Assembly: GCF_001613505.1 (NCBI RefSeq)
Contig: NZ_BDCM01000021.1
Coordinates: forward strand, 1 to 64,000
DNA length: 64,000 nt
DNA from: Nocardia mikamii NBRC 108933
GTDB taxonomy: Bacteria > Actinomycetota > Actinomycetes > Mycobacteriales > Mycobacteriaceae
Reading direction: 5' to 3'
Shown: positions 17,232-26,028 of the stretch, piece after piece
Position numbering within the stretch: position 1 is the stretch's first letter
Layout: each line of letters opens with the position of its first letter
The notes under the pieces: generated by a model
What the model was told of the DNA's origin: nothing
Databases searched by the model: none
What the model saw: only the letters and a program-made list of their open reading frames with translations
Translations under genes and position numbers: made by a program

Positions 17232-17260
17232 GAACAGCCCGGCCCACCAGCCGGGTGTTC
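17232..17260 (+). terminator. hairpin after smpB
   Basis: GAACA and CCCGGC on the left pair with GCCGGG and TGTTC on the right, 11 bp in total with one bulged G and a 6-nt loop. It lies 37 nt past smpB and has no U-run, as is common in actinobacteria. Next to it, TCAACT-G-AGTTGA (17259-17271) forms a second short inverted repeat just before the tmRNA 5' end. Confidence 0.45.
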
Positions 17261-17275
17261 AACTGAGTTGACTAC

Positions 17276-17643
17276 GGGGCTGATCGGTTTCGACTGCGTA
17301 CGTCGATTCAGGGGAAGCGTGTCGGTGCAGGCAGGAGACCACCGTAAGCGTCGCTGTAACCCAATAAGCGCCGATTCTCATCAGCGCGACTACGCTCTCG
17401 CTGCCTAAGCAGTAGAGCGTGTCTGTCAGTCCGGGTTTGCTCTCGGCCCGGGTACTGGCATCAGCTAGAGAGCTTCACCGTCCGGCTCGGTCGCGGAGTC
17501 GTACGGGACAACCAACAGCGACTGGGATCGTCATCTCGGCTTGTTCGCGTGACCGGGAGATCCGAGTAGAGGCCTAGCGAACTGCACACGGAGAAGCCCT
17601 GAAGAAGCGGCGGAGGACCCGGGTTCAATTCCCGGCAGCTCCA
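17276..17643 (+). ncRNA. ssrA: transfer-messenger RNA (tmRNA)
   Basis: Starts GGGGCTGATCGGTTTCGAC, the canonical tmRNA 5' end. Its GGGGCTG pairs with CAGCTCC near the 3' end to form the tRNA-like acceptor stem, including a G-U at the third pair, the alanine identity element. The T arm GGGTTCAATTCCC is present. The resume codon opens GCC GAT TCT at 17370 and encodes the tag ADSHQRDYALAA, stopping at TAA (17406-17408), identical to the mycobacterial-type tag. CCA is not encoded. With SmpB it rescues stalled ribosomes and tags proteins for proteolysis. Confidence 0.97.
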
Positions 17644-18038
17644 CTAGGGCCCCTCACCTGAGCCCCAGGTGAGGGGCTTTTTTCATGCCCCGACTCACTG
17701 TGCCGTCCGGTGTTCGGCAGTGGTTGTGAAGCGTTGGGCAGCAGTGGACGCATGAAGGTGCGCTCGTAGCGCAGCACGCATCCGCTGTCGTCTCGGATGC
17801 GATCGGCTTCGACGAAGTCGGGATCGACACCGAAGCGGGTGCGATATTGCTCGTAGGCCGCCAGGCTCGGAAAGCTGAACAGTGCCAGCGCCTTGTCGCT
17901 CGCCCCTTCGCCCGGCAGGAAGTACCCGTGGTGGGTGCCACCGTGGGCGTCGACCAGTTCCATCCAGCGGCGCGCGAAGCGTTCGAAGGCGTCGATGCCG
18001 GCCGGATCGATCACGTATTCCACAACGCAGGTGATCAT
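17625..18038 (-). CDS. NIPSNAP family protein with atypical C-terminal tail
   Basis: A 137-aa protein. Residues 1-103 form the dimeric alpha/beta-barrel NIPSNAP fold: MITCVVEYVIDPAGIDAFER, HGGTHHGYFLPGEGASDKAL, ALFSFPSLAAYEQYRTRF. Such proteins usually end near residue 105-110. Here the frame continues about 30 residues of low-complexity sequence (SGHEKSPSPGAQVRGPSG) encoded by the antisense of the ssrA terminator and the last 19 bases of tmRNA. The tail is probably a by-product of the convergent arrangement. Biochemical role unknown for the family. Confidence 0.75.
   Translation of the reverse strand: MITCVVEYVIDPAGIDAFERFARRWMELVDAHGGTHHGYFLPGEGASDKALALFSFPSLAAYEQYRTRFGVDPDFVEADRIRDDSGCVLRYERTFMRPLLPNASQPLPNTGRHSESGHEKSPSPGAQVRGPSGAAGN
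17649..17683 (+). terminator. intrinsic terminator of ssrA
   Basis: An 11-bp perfect stem, GCCCCTCACCT / AGGTGAGGGGC, with a 7-nt loop followed by six Ts, five nt after the tmRNA. The convergent NIPSNAP gene reads through it on the opposite strand. Confidence 0.92.
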
Positions 18039-18130
18039 GACCCGGGGGTAACCGGCATACGGGGGGCCCACACCGGACGTCGCGAACGCAGTTTCGGCTC
18101 GCGTCTGTCCACGAGGGTAGAACTGACAGC

Positions 18131-19210
18131 GTGACGCGGTATGCATATGAGCAGGGGGCCGGCGCACTTGTCGCGAGTTGGGGGACCGGCCGGGGAGATG
18201 TGGCCGAGACGATCGCGACTCTGCCGGAGACGGTGGCGGCGGAGGTCGCGCTCGCGTTGGCGGCGGCGCTGACGAAGCTGTCGGAGTACCAGTGGCGGAC
18301 CTATACGCATCCGGCGTCGGCGGCGGGGGATCCGGAGGTGCCGAACAGTGTGGCGTGGCATCGGGCCGAGGAGCGCAACCGGTTCCGGGAGGTGGAGGCG
18401 GCCGTGCGGGAACCGAATCTGCCGGACGCGGACGGGATGATGGCGGTCTCCTACAGCGTGATCGAGGAGGCGGCACATCGGATCGGGCGGGTGGCGCATC
18501 TGATCGGCGACGCGACGCTGGTGGATGCCCTGGTCGCCGAGGTGCGCACCGAGCAGGCGGCGATCGAGGCGGCGGAGCTGGGCGATCTGTCCGGGCGGGC
18601 CCGGCAGGCGGTGGAGTTGTCGCGGGCCGACATCTCGCCGGTGCAGGTGCACGCCGCCGATGCGCTGCTCTACGCCGACCCGCTCGCCTCCATCGACCGA
18701 TTCACCGATATCGACCCGGCCGCCGCCGCGGTGGCCGCCGCACGCTGGCTGTATCTCGCCGCTCAGGTCGCGGCCGAGGTGGCTGAGGTGCATCCCGTGC
18801 ACGTGGTCGCGGAGGCGGACAACCTCGAGGCGTTTCAGGTGGAGACGCCGACGCTGGTGCTGGAGCGGCTGTGCGCGGGTGAGAGCCCGACCGAGGTGGT
18901 GGTCGACCTGATCGCCGACGCACTCGCCGCCGCGGAAGGCCGGGTGCGCAACCCGGCCCGGATCGTGGAGGCGGCCGAGGCGATCGAAAGACGTTTGCGC
19001 GGAGAGGAACTCGACGAGGAGGGGCTCACCGCGATCACCGACGAGTTCCGCATTTCCAGTCTCGATCCGGCCCGCCCGGCCGTCGACCTCCTGGAGGATC
19101 TGCTGGACGGCATCCGCGGCTGCTGGCTGCTCTACCAGGAGGAGTACGAGTCGGGGTTCGAGGACATGGTGCGCGCCGAAGGCGACAAGCAGGGCACGCC
19201 GCGGCTGTAG
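18131..19210 (+). CDS. acidic all-helical hypothetical protein, 359 aa
   Basis: A 359-aa protein rich in Ala, Glu and Asp, with no signal peptide, membrane segment or recognised motif. Predicted helices run throughout (AAEVALALAAALTKLSEYQW, AARWLYLAAQVAAEVAEV, RIVEAAEAIERRLRGEELDE). It ends in a segment with VDLLEDLLDGIRGCWLLYQEEY. The GTG start lies 92 bp from the divergent NIPSNAP gene. Codon usage is typical of the genome, so it is very likely expressed, but I do not recognise the family. Confidence 0.65.
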   Translation: MTRYAYEQGAGALVASWGTGRGDVAETIATLPETVAAEVALALAAALTKLSEYQWRTYTHPASAAGDPEVPNSVAWHRAEERNRFREVEAAVREPNLPDADGMMAVSYSVIEEAAHRIGRVAHLIGDATLVDALVAEVRTEQAAIEAAELGDLSGRARQAVELSRADISPVQVHAADALLYADPLASIDRFTDIDPAAAAVAAARWLYLAAQVAAEVAEVHPVHVVAEADNLEAFQVETPTLVLERLCAGESPTEVVVDLIADALAAAEGRVRNPARIVEAAEAIERRLRGEELDEEGLTAITDEFRISSLDPARPAVDLLEDLLDGIRGCWLLYQEEYESGFEDMVRAEGDKQGTPRL

Positions 19211-19398
19211 CACCACAGCCTGACGGAGTTACTCCGCTGCGTCCCAGGAACTACATCCTCGTCGGAGAGTGCTCTCCGGACACGGCGCCCGCAGTCACGA
19301 CCGGTCTGCCGTTCGCGATAGATATTCCCTGGGCCGACCTGGAGTTCTAGGCGCCGGGCGAGGAGAGCCGGTCCCGGAGGCCGGTTCGCGCGGACCGC

Positions 19399-20088
19399 TC
19401 ACGCCCCTGGATCTCCGTAGGCGGCAGCGATCTCCTTCGATCCGCTCCATTTGCTGTAGGTCGGCGATTGTGGCCAGCCCTCCGGGGAGTCCTGCCATTC
19501 TTCCTGCCGCCCGTAGGGCAGCAGGTCGATCAGGGCGAAGCTGTAGCCGAGCTGTTCGGTGCCGCGGCCGTCGGTGTGCCAGGTGCGGTAGACGGTGTCG
19601 CCGTCGCGGAGGAAGACGTTGACCGCGAAGCCGCCGCCGGGAGGTGCGCCGACGTCCGCGCCGAAGGAGCTGTTCGCGGTCGAGTACCAGGTCATCGTGT
19701 TGCCGACGCGACGCTTGTAGGCCAGTGCCTCGTCGATCGGTCCCTGGGTGACGATGACGAAGCGAGCGTCCCAGTTGTCCAGGAACTCCAATCGGGTGAA
19801 TTGCGAGGTGAATCCGGTGCAACCCGGGCATTGCCACGTCTCGGCCGGGAACCACATGTGGTTGTAGACGATCAGCTGTGACTTGCCCTCGAAGACGTCC
19901 GCCAGCCGGACCGGTCCGTTCTCGCCCTCGAGGGTGTAATCGGGCATCCGGACCATCGGCAGGCGACGGCGCGCGGCCGCGATCGCGTCGAGTTCCCGAG
20001 TCGCCGCCTTCTCCCGTACCCGCAGCGCGTCGAGTTCACGCTGCCAGGTCTCGGCGTCGACGACGGGCGGCAGTGCTGTGGTGCTCAT
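19399..20088 (-). CDS. DUF899 family thioredoxin-fold protein
   Basis: A 229-aa protein of the DUF899 (thioredoxin-like) family. Marks are ETWQRELDALRVREKAATRE at the N-terminus, the RRRLPMVRMPDYTLEG segment, and LIVYNHMWFPAETWQCPGCT, where CPGC is the redox-type CxxC. VNVFLRDGDTVYRTWHTDGRG follows towards the C-terminus. Start ATG follows GGGAGGAC. The family is common in soil bacteria beside AraC-type regulators; catalytic role is unsettled. It is immediately preceded on the same strand by a DJ-1/AraC regulator that may control it. Confidence 0.85.
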   Translation of the reverse strand: MSTTALPPVVDAETWQRELDALRVREKAATRELDAIAAARRRLPMVRMPDYTLEGENGPVRLADVFEGKSQLIVYNHMWFPAETWQCPGCTGFTSQFTRLEFLDNWDARFVIVTQGPIDEALAYKRRVGNTMTWYSTANSSFGADVGAPPGGGFAVNVFLRDGDTVYRTWHTDGRGTEQLGYSFALIDLLPYGRQEEWQDSPEGWPQSPTYSKWSGSKEIAAAYGDPGA

Positions 20089-20165
20089 GGGTCCTCCCTG
20101 ACCGTTCTCCCGGATTGCGAGCTGTAGATACAGACGTGACCCCGCTCCGGAACTCATCGGTCGAT

Positions 20166-21137
20166 TCACGAACGGGTGCGGCGGAAGGTGGTGCGGTAGT
20201 CCCCGGGGCGCTGTCCGGTGTGTTCGGCGAACAGGGCGGCGAAGGTGCCGGCATCCCGGTATCCGACGGCGCCGCAGATGTCGGCGACCGTGCGGTCGGT
20301 GGTTTCGAGCAGATGGCGGGCGCGGCGTACGCGCGCGGACTGTAGATAGTCGAGCGGGCTGTGCCCGGTCTCGTCGGCGAAGCGCCGCAGCAGCGTGCGG
20401 GTGCTCACATGGAAGGTGTTCGCCAGTGCGGTGAGGTCGTAGCGGGTGGAGAGATTGCGGTCGAGGTGACGCATCACCTTGCGGGAGAACATATTTCCGG
20501 GTTGCGGCAGCAGGTGGGCGTCGACATACGGGGTCTGTGACGAGCGGGCGTCGTCCACCAGGGCGATCCGGGCAGTGGTCCGCGCGACCCGCGGGCCGCT
20601 GTGACGTGCGATCAAGTCCAGCGCGAAGTCGTACATGGCGCTGAACGCTGCCGTCGTCGTCACACCGCGGTCGGTGACGACCAGTCGATCGGGCCGGATA
20701 TCGGCCTCCGGATACTGCTGCGCGAGGTCGTCGGCGAACAACCAGGCCGTCGTCGCCTGCCGGCCCGCGAGCAGGCCCGCCCGGGCGAGCAGGAAGGCGC
20801 CCACACAGATCGATACGACGGCGCCGCCCGCGGCGGCGTGGTCGCGGATCGCGGCGATCTCGGCGGTGAGCGGTGGCAGCCGGGCATCCGGATCGATTCC
20901 CGGAACGAGTTCGAAGCCCGGCACCACGAGGATGTCGACCTCCCGCAACGGCGACACCGACAGTGCGACACCGCCGGACGCCACCACTCGGCGCCGCGGC
21001 GAGACCACCGTCACCTCGTATCCCGCGCGGTCCGGACCCGCGACATGCGCGGCCATCGTCAGCAGATCGGGAATCCCGAACACCTCGGACGCGAAGCAGC
21101 CCGGATATGCCAGCACACCGACCCGATACGCGCTCAC
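20166..21137 (-). CDS. GlxA/FtrA-type AraC regulator with DJ-1/PfpI domain
   Basis: A 323-aa regulator. Residues 1-190 are a class-I glutamine-amidotransferase-like DJ-1/PfpI domain with the nucleophile-elbow Cys in AVVSICVGAFLLA. Residues 215-320 are an AraC helix-turn-helix (LTALANTFHVSTRTLLRRF and VADICGAVGYRDAGTFAALF). GTG start. It diverges from a dienelactone-hydrolase gene across 90 bp and runs towards the DUF899 gene, so both neighbours are candidate targets. In this family the DJ-1 part senses ligand and usually lacks amidotransferase activity. Confidence 0.9.
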   Translation of the reverse strand: MSAYRVGVLAYPGCFASEVFGIPDLLTMAAHVAGPDRAGYEVTVVSPRRRVVASGGVALSVSPLREVDILVVPGFELVPGIDPDARLPPLTAEIAAIRDHAAAGGAVVSICVGAFLLARAGLLAGRQATTAWLFADDLAQQYPEADIRPDRLVVTDRGVTTTAAFSAMYDFALDLIARHSGPRVARTTARIALVDDARSSQTPYVDAHLLPQPGNMFSRKVMRHLDRNLSTRYDLTALANTFHVSTRTLLRRFADETGHSPLDYLQSARVRRARHLLETTDRTVADICGAVGYRDAGTFAALFAEHTGQRPGDYRTTFRRTRS

Positions 21138-21227
21138 GACCCGCCTCTTCGTCCGATGGCGAGATTACCCCTCGATGTGGCGATCCCGCCGATCGCTTTC
21201 CCGCCGATTCCGGCCGAGGCTGACCGA

Positions 21228-22046
21228 ATGACTATCGACGACAACCCGATCGCCGCCTTCGCACCCCGTCTCGTCGACGTGGACGGGGTGAGCAAGACCG
21301 TCTACACGGCCGGATCCGGCCCGGCCGTCGTGGTGATGCCGGAGATGCCGGGCATCAGCCCCGACGTTCTGCGGCTCGCGCGCTGGATCCGCGACGCCGG
21401 GTTCACCGTCTATCTGCCGTCGCTGTTCGGCGTCGACGGTGCCTATCCGACGGTCGACGACGGCGCCGAAGTCGTGCGGCGCGCCTGCGTGAGTGCCGAA
21501 TTCCGCGCCTTCGCGGGCGGAGGCACCAGTCCCGTCACCCGATGGCTGCGCGGACTCGCGCGGCTGGCCCACGACGAATCCGGCGGCCCCGGAGTCGGCG
21601 CGCTCGGGCTGTGTTTCACCGGCAATTTCGCGCTCACCATGACCCTCGAACCGGCCGTCGTCGCGCCGGTGGTGAATCATCCCTCGCTCCCACTCGACGA
21701 TCCGGCCGGGCTCGAGATGAGCGACGAGGACGCGACCGCGATCCGCGACCGTATCCGGCGCGACGGGCTCACGGTCCTGGCCTACCGTTTCGACAACGAC
21801 CGCTGGTGCACCGGCCGCCGCTTCGCCGCCTACCGGGCACTGCTCGGTGACGCTTTCGACGGCCGCGTGCTGGCGGGCGATTCCGCCAACCCGGCCCCGC
21901 CGCCGTTCTTCCGCGACATCGTCCAGACCCCGCACAGCATCGTCACCGCGCATTTCGTCGACGAGGAGGGCCACCCCACTCGCGCGGCCCGCGACGAGAT
22001 TCTCGAGTTCCTCAGCGCGCGCCTGCACACACCGGCAACGGAGTAG
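21228..22046 (+). CDS. dienelactone hydrolase family protein
   Basis: A 272-aa alpha/beta hydrolase of the dienelactone hydrolase type. VVVMPEMPGISPDVLRLARW gives the oxyanion strand and helix. The nucleophile elbow is GALGLCFTGNF with Cys in place of Ser, as in true dienelactone hydrolases. The C-terminal ITAHFVDEEGHPTR-like segment (SIVTAHFVDEEGHPTRAAR) supplies the catalytic His. Probably hydrolyses lactones or esters in aromatic or secondary metabolism. It diverges from the DJ-1/AraC regulator. Confidence 0.82.
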   Translation: MTIDDNPIAAFAPRLVDVDGVSKTVYTAGSGPAVVVMPEMPGISPDVLRLARWIRDAGFTVYLPSLFGVDGAYPTVDDGAEVVRRACVSAEFRAFAGGGTSPVTRWLRGLARLAHDESGGPGVGALGLCFTGNFALTMTLEPAVVAPVVNHPSLPLDDPAGLEMSDEDATAIRDRIRRDGLTVLAYRFDNDRWCTGRRFAAYRALLGDAFDGRVLAGDSANPAPPPFFRDIVQTPHSIVTAHFVDEEGHPTRAARDEILEFLSARLHTPATE

Positions 22047-22270
22047 ATCCACGATCGGAGCCGTCCTCGACCCGACCGCTCGAAGTCCGAGACCCCGTCT
22101 CACCGGATGCCGCCGGGAGCGCACGCACCCGCCGCGGGTCGGCGAAATAGCCGGCCGATAGCGGATTGGCACCCGGAAACCGCTCCGCCGCACCGGATTC
22201 GGCGTCCGCACGCGTAGTCGGTTACAGTTCCGGGAACTCTGGAAGTGATGGGGAGCACTCACGATCGGGG

Positions 22271-25063
22271 ATGGCAATGGCGGACCGCGAGCGCTATATC
22301 CGCAAGTATCTGAAGGCGCTACGGGCGGTCTACGTTCCGGATGAGCGCCCGCGGATTCTGCCGACCTTGGTGCGCCGCCGGAAGAATCGGCGTCTGCCGC
22401 CGCCGATCGTGCGGCTGATCGCGCCGGAGACCACCGAATTCGACCGCACCACCGGTCTGCTGCCGCGCACGGGGGAGTGGCTGGCCGAGCCCGGAGGACG
22501 GCGGGCGGTGCCGCGGGCGGTGATCGACGTCGCCGGCGCACTGCCGGATATGTTCACTCCCGGTTTCGCCCCCGCCGGCGATCAGGAGATGGAGGGTCAC
22601 TGCCTGCCGATCCTGCACGACCTCTACACCTGCTTCGCCAGTGACGATACGGCCATGGGGCCCATCCCGTTTCCGCGCTACCGCACCGCCGACTGGCTGA
22701 CCCGGCAGCGGTTGCGGGGTTCGGCGACCGACGCCTCCGATGAACTGCGGGAACGGCTGCCACAGCTGCTGCGGGGAAAGGCGTCGGCCGATCGTTCCGC
22801 GACCGCACTGGGCGCGGTGGGTGGCACCGTCGCCCGGATCCTGACTGTGCTGGTGTCGGTATGGCCGGTGGTGCGATTGTGGTTGTTCGTGAGTTCGCAC
22901 ATTCCGGGACTCTCGCGGGTGAGCTACTGGTTCATGCACCAGCGCTACCTGTCTCCGGGCCTGTCGCACAGCTTCGTCGGCTTCGGAGTCCGTCTGACCG
23001 AGCCGATGCGCGCCCGGGAGAACAAGGACCAGATCGCGAAGCTGCTGCTGAACGCGTTTCTCGAGGATTTGCGGGCGGCCTATCGACGCGCGCCGTGGCG
23101 GCCTTCGGGGTGGCGGCGCACCGCCTACCCGGTCGCGCTCCTCGACGGCGTCACCGCTGACGACGGCGCCGACCGCATCATCCGATTCCTCAACGAGATC
23201 CGCAACGAGACAGGGCTTTTCGATCCGCTGGTGATCGTGGCGCGGATCGAGCATTCGGCAGAGTCCCCGGATGCGCGATTCGACGATCTCGGTGTCACGG
23301 TCGACGGCGAAACCCAGGATCCGCTGCTCTCGTGGCGCGACGATATCGACGAAAGCCGCCGCCACCGCAACACCGACAGCTGGTACCTCACGCTGCCCCT
23401 TCCGGAATCGCTGAGCACATCGCTGTCGCGGTTCGATCGGTCCGAATTGGCTTATCCACCCGCACCGCCGTGGGCGGCCCGCAGGTCGATGGTGGCCGCG
23501 GTGGCGCTCCTCCCGGTCGTCGCCCTGGTGGCGGCCGCGGTGGCCGTCGTCCAGCCGCGGCTCGTCGCCGGATGCACCGCGTCGCCGTGGCGGTCCGGGG
23601 TGGATGTCAGCGTGCGCGGCACCGAATGCGTCGGACTGAGTAGTTCTGCGGCACAGACCTTTTCCGACGATCTGGAACTCGGCGAGATGCAGCGCGAGGT
23701 TTTCCACCAGAACGAGGTGGCCGCCCGCTTGCGCCACGACAATCCGCGCCGGCCCCTCGTCACGCTGGTCTACTTCGCCGGGATGACCTACGTCGATCGC
23801 AACGGGCGCTACCCCCACGCCCAGGCCGAGGAGCTGGCCGGATTGGCGGTGCGCCAGCGCTGGGCCAACAAACAGAGCGGTGCGTCCGAACCGCTGCTGC
23901 GCGTCGTGATAGCCAACGGCGGGACGACGATGCGCTACGCCACCTGGGTGGTCGACCACCAGATCGGCCGGTTGGTGCGTTCGGACCCGACCGTGGCCGG
24001 AGTGATCGGCCTGGATCGCAGTACGGCCGAAACGCGCAGGGCGATCGCGAGATTGGGCGAGCTCGGGGTTCCCACCATGGCGACCACCCTGTCCGCAGAC
24101 GGGCTGGAGGAAGTCTCACCGCTGTATTTCCAACCCGTGCTGCCCAATTCGATGCAGGCGAAGTTGGTCGCCGAGTATGTTCTCGGCGCGCGGAATCTCG
24201 ATGGCAGCCCTCGCTACGGCAAGGTGAACGTCTACGTCTCCGACGACCCGTCCGATATCTACGTCCGCACGTTGGAGAACGATCTGCGGCAGGAGCTCGG
24301 GGACCGATTCGGCGAGATCGAACCCTGGTCCGATCAGGGCCAGATCCCCAGCCGGCGGATGCCCTGCGCACCGGCGGACCACACGCGGCCGAGCGATCTG
24401 CTGTTCTTCGGCGGCCGCAATCCGGATTTCGGCCCCTTCGTCAGTGCGGTCGCCCAGCACTGCGGTGCCGACATGCCGCCGATCCTCGCCAACGACACCG
24501 CCACCCGTGCGGTGTCGGACAAGCTGGTCCAGAATTCGGCGCCCACCGGATTTCCCGTGCATTATGTCGCCAAGGGCGTGCCGGCGCTGCTGGCGGGCAG
24601 AAACTGTGTTCGCGACGGCGAACCCGTTCGGCCCGCGAGCCCGAATATGCACACACTGTGTTCCGAGCTGCGCGATCTGCGCCGGGCCTTGCCGCATTTC
24701 CAGGTGAGCTGGCCCGGTGATCGCACCGGTATCGGATTCGACGTAGCCGAACTGTTCCTGGGAGCGGTCAAGCGAAACCGGGCTCGGCCGGAGTATTCCG
24801 GTGCGGTCGTCAACCGTGCCGCCATCGCGCTCGAACTGCGCCGAGGTGAACTCGACGCCGACACCGTGACGGGGAACCTCCGTTTCGACGGCCCCCACGG
24901 GCTGGTCAGCGGCGCAACGATCGCGATCCTGAGGACCTCGGATCTCAACGACGCCGAGACTCCGCCGGCGTGTTTGCTGCAACTGCCGTTGCCGCCCGAC
25001 GGCGGCAACGGCTGCCCACCGGGCACCGGAAGCCAGACCGAAACGTGGGTGCGGCCGGGCTGA
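22271..25063 (+). CDS. large membrane receptor: degenerate NTPase-like domain plus type-1 periplasmic-binding domain
   Basis: A 930-aa protein. Residues 1-400 are cytosolic-looking, with a hydrophobic stretch at about 186-212 and a Walker-B-like strand (TAYPVALLDGVTADDGADRI, ~285-303) but no P-loop. A strong transmembrane helix lies at 407-428 (MVAAVALLPVVALVAAAVAV). Residues 490-870 resemble a type-1 periplasmic binding protein of the branched-chain amino-acid class: VAGVIGLDRSTAETRRAIAR, GVPTMATTLSADGLEE, LYFQPVLPNSMQAKLVAEYV. No ABC permease or ATPase is nearby, so it is better seen as a one-piece receptor than a transporter component. ATG at 22277 is an alternative start. Ligand and output are unknown. 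Confidence 0.6.
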   Translation: MAMADRERYIRKYLKALRAVYVPDERPRILPTLVRRRKNRRLPPPIVRLIAPETTEFDRTTGLLPRTGEWLAEPGGRRAVPRAVIDVAGALPDMFTPGFAPAGDQEMEGHCLPILHDLYTCFASDDTAMGPIPFPRYRTADWLTRQRLRGSATDASDELRERLPQLLRGKASADRSATALGAVGGTVARILTVLVSVWPVVRLWLFVSSHIPGLSRVSYWFMHQRYLSPGLSHSFVGFGVRLTEPMRARENKDQIAKLLLNAFLEDLRAAYRRAPWRPSGWRRTAYPVALLDGVTADDGADRIIRFLNEIRNETGLFDPLVIVARIEHSAESPDARFDDLGVTVDGETQDPLLSWRDDIDESRRHRNTDSWYLTLPLPESLSTSLSRFDRSELAYPPAPPWAARRSMVAAVALLPVVALVAAAVAVVQPRLVAGCTASPWRSGVDVSVRGTECVGLSSSAAQTFSDDLELGEMQREVFHQNEVAARLRHDNPRRPLVTLVYFAGMTYVDRNGRYPHAQAEELAGLAVRQRWANKQSGASEPLLRVVIANGGTTMRYATWVVDHQIGRLVRSDPTVAGVIGLDRSTAETRRAIARLGELGVPTMATTLSADGLEEVSPLYFQPVLPNSMQAKLVAEYVLGARNLDGSPRYGKVNVYVSDDPSDIYVRTLENDLRQELGDRFGEIEPWSDQGQIPSRRMPCAPADHTRPSDLLFFGGRNPDFGPFVSAVAQHCGADMPPILANDTATRAVSDKLVQNSAPTGFPVHYVAKGVPALLAGRNCVRDGEPVRPASPNMHTLCSELRDLRRALPHFQVSWPGDRTGIGFDVAELFLGAVKRNRARPEYSGAVVNRAAIALELRRGELDADTVTGNLRFDGPHGLVSGATIAILRTSDLNDAETPPACLLQLPLPPDGGNGCPPGTGSQTETWVRPG

Positions 25064-25111
25064 GTCCGCACCACCGCATCGCCGGCAGGTGCCGTGCGGT
25101 AGTAAGGATCC

Positions 25112-25903
25112 ATGGAGGCCTTCTATCGACCCGATCCCTCGGATCCCACGCTGTTCCACTCCACCGAGCTGACCCGCGGTCCGTGGTCGCCGGACGCGCA
25201 GCACGCGGGGCCGCCGTCGGCGCTGCTCGGGCATGTGATCGAGCGCTGTGAGCCGCGGCCGGGGTTCCGGGTCGGCCGCGTGGCGGTCGAAATTCTGGGG
25301 CCCGTTCCCATCGCGCCGCTGCGGGCCGAGGCGCGGGTGGTGCGGCCGGGGCGCAGTGTGGAGTTGATCGAGGCCACCGTCGCCACCGACCGCGGACCGG
25401 TGTTGAAGGCGAACGCGTGGCGGTTGCGGGTGGCCGATCCGGAAATCGAGGTGCCGGCGGATGCGGTCGCGGCCGGCGCGTATCCGGGGCCGGAGACCGT
25501 GCCGCACAGTGGGGAGTTCCCCAGCGACCAGCCCGTCGGATTCCATACCGGGATCGACTACCGCTTCGTCGCGGGCTCCTTCCAGCAGCCCGGGCCGGCG
25601 GTGTGCTGGATCAAGCTGCGGTATCCGATCGTCGCCGGAACCACGCCGAGCCCACTGGAGCGGATCCTCGCGGCAGCCGACTCCGGAAACGGTGTGAGTG
25701 CGGTATTGGATTGGGAGCGTTACCTTTTCATCAACACCGACCTCACCGTCACACTGCATCGTGAGCCCATGGGGGAGTGGGTCTGCCTGGACGCGGTCAC
25801 CTATCCGGAACGCGACGGCATCGGGATGGCCGAATCCCGGCTCTACGACGAGAAGGGACCGGTCGGCCGCGGCACCCAGACCCTGCTGATCGGGAACCGG
25901 TAG
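25112..25903 (+). CDS. acyl-CoA thioesterase family protein (double hot-dog)
   Basis: A 263-aa protein with two hot-dog halves, as in TesB-like thioesterases. The N-terminal half has QHAGPPSALLGHVIERCEP and RVAVEILGPVPIAPL (long hot-dog helix and sheet). The C-terminal half has ERILAAADSGNGVSAVLDW and FINTDLTVTLHREPMGEWV. The final segment, GIGMAESRLYDEKGPVGRGT, is highly typical of actinobacterial members. Likely hydrolyses acyl-CoA thioesters in the cytosol. It follows the receptor gene after 48 bp on the same strand. Confidence 0.85.
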   Translation: MEAFYRPDPSDPTLFHSTELTRGPWSPDAQHAGPPSALLGHVIERCEPRPGFRVGRVAVEILGPVPIAPLRAEARVVRPGRSVELIEATVATDRGPVLKANAWRLRVADPEIEVPADAVAAGAYPGPETVPHSGEFPSDQPVGFHTGIDYRFVAGSFQQPGPAVCWIKLRYPIVAGTTPSPLERILAAADSGNGVSAVLDWERYLFINTDLTVTLHREPMGEWVCLDAVTYPERDGIGMAESRLYDEKGPVGRGTQTLLIGNR

Positions 25904-26028
25904 CGGGCGGCTCGCGGCGCCGGGCCTCGGTGATCGCGCCCCGATCACCCTATGCTTCCCGCCACGGGCGACTCCGAATCCCTCGGCTACCGTGGCGACG
26001 TGGACGAGTGTGGCGCTGGAACCTGGTG

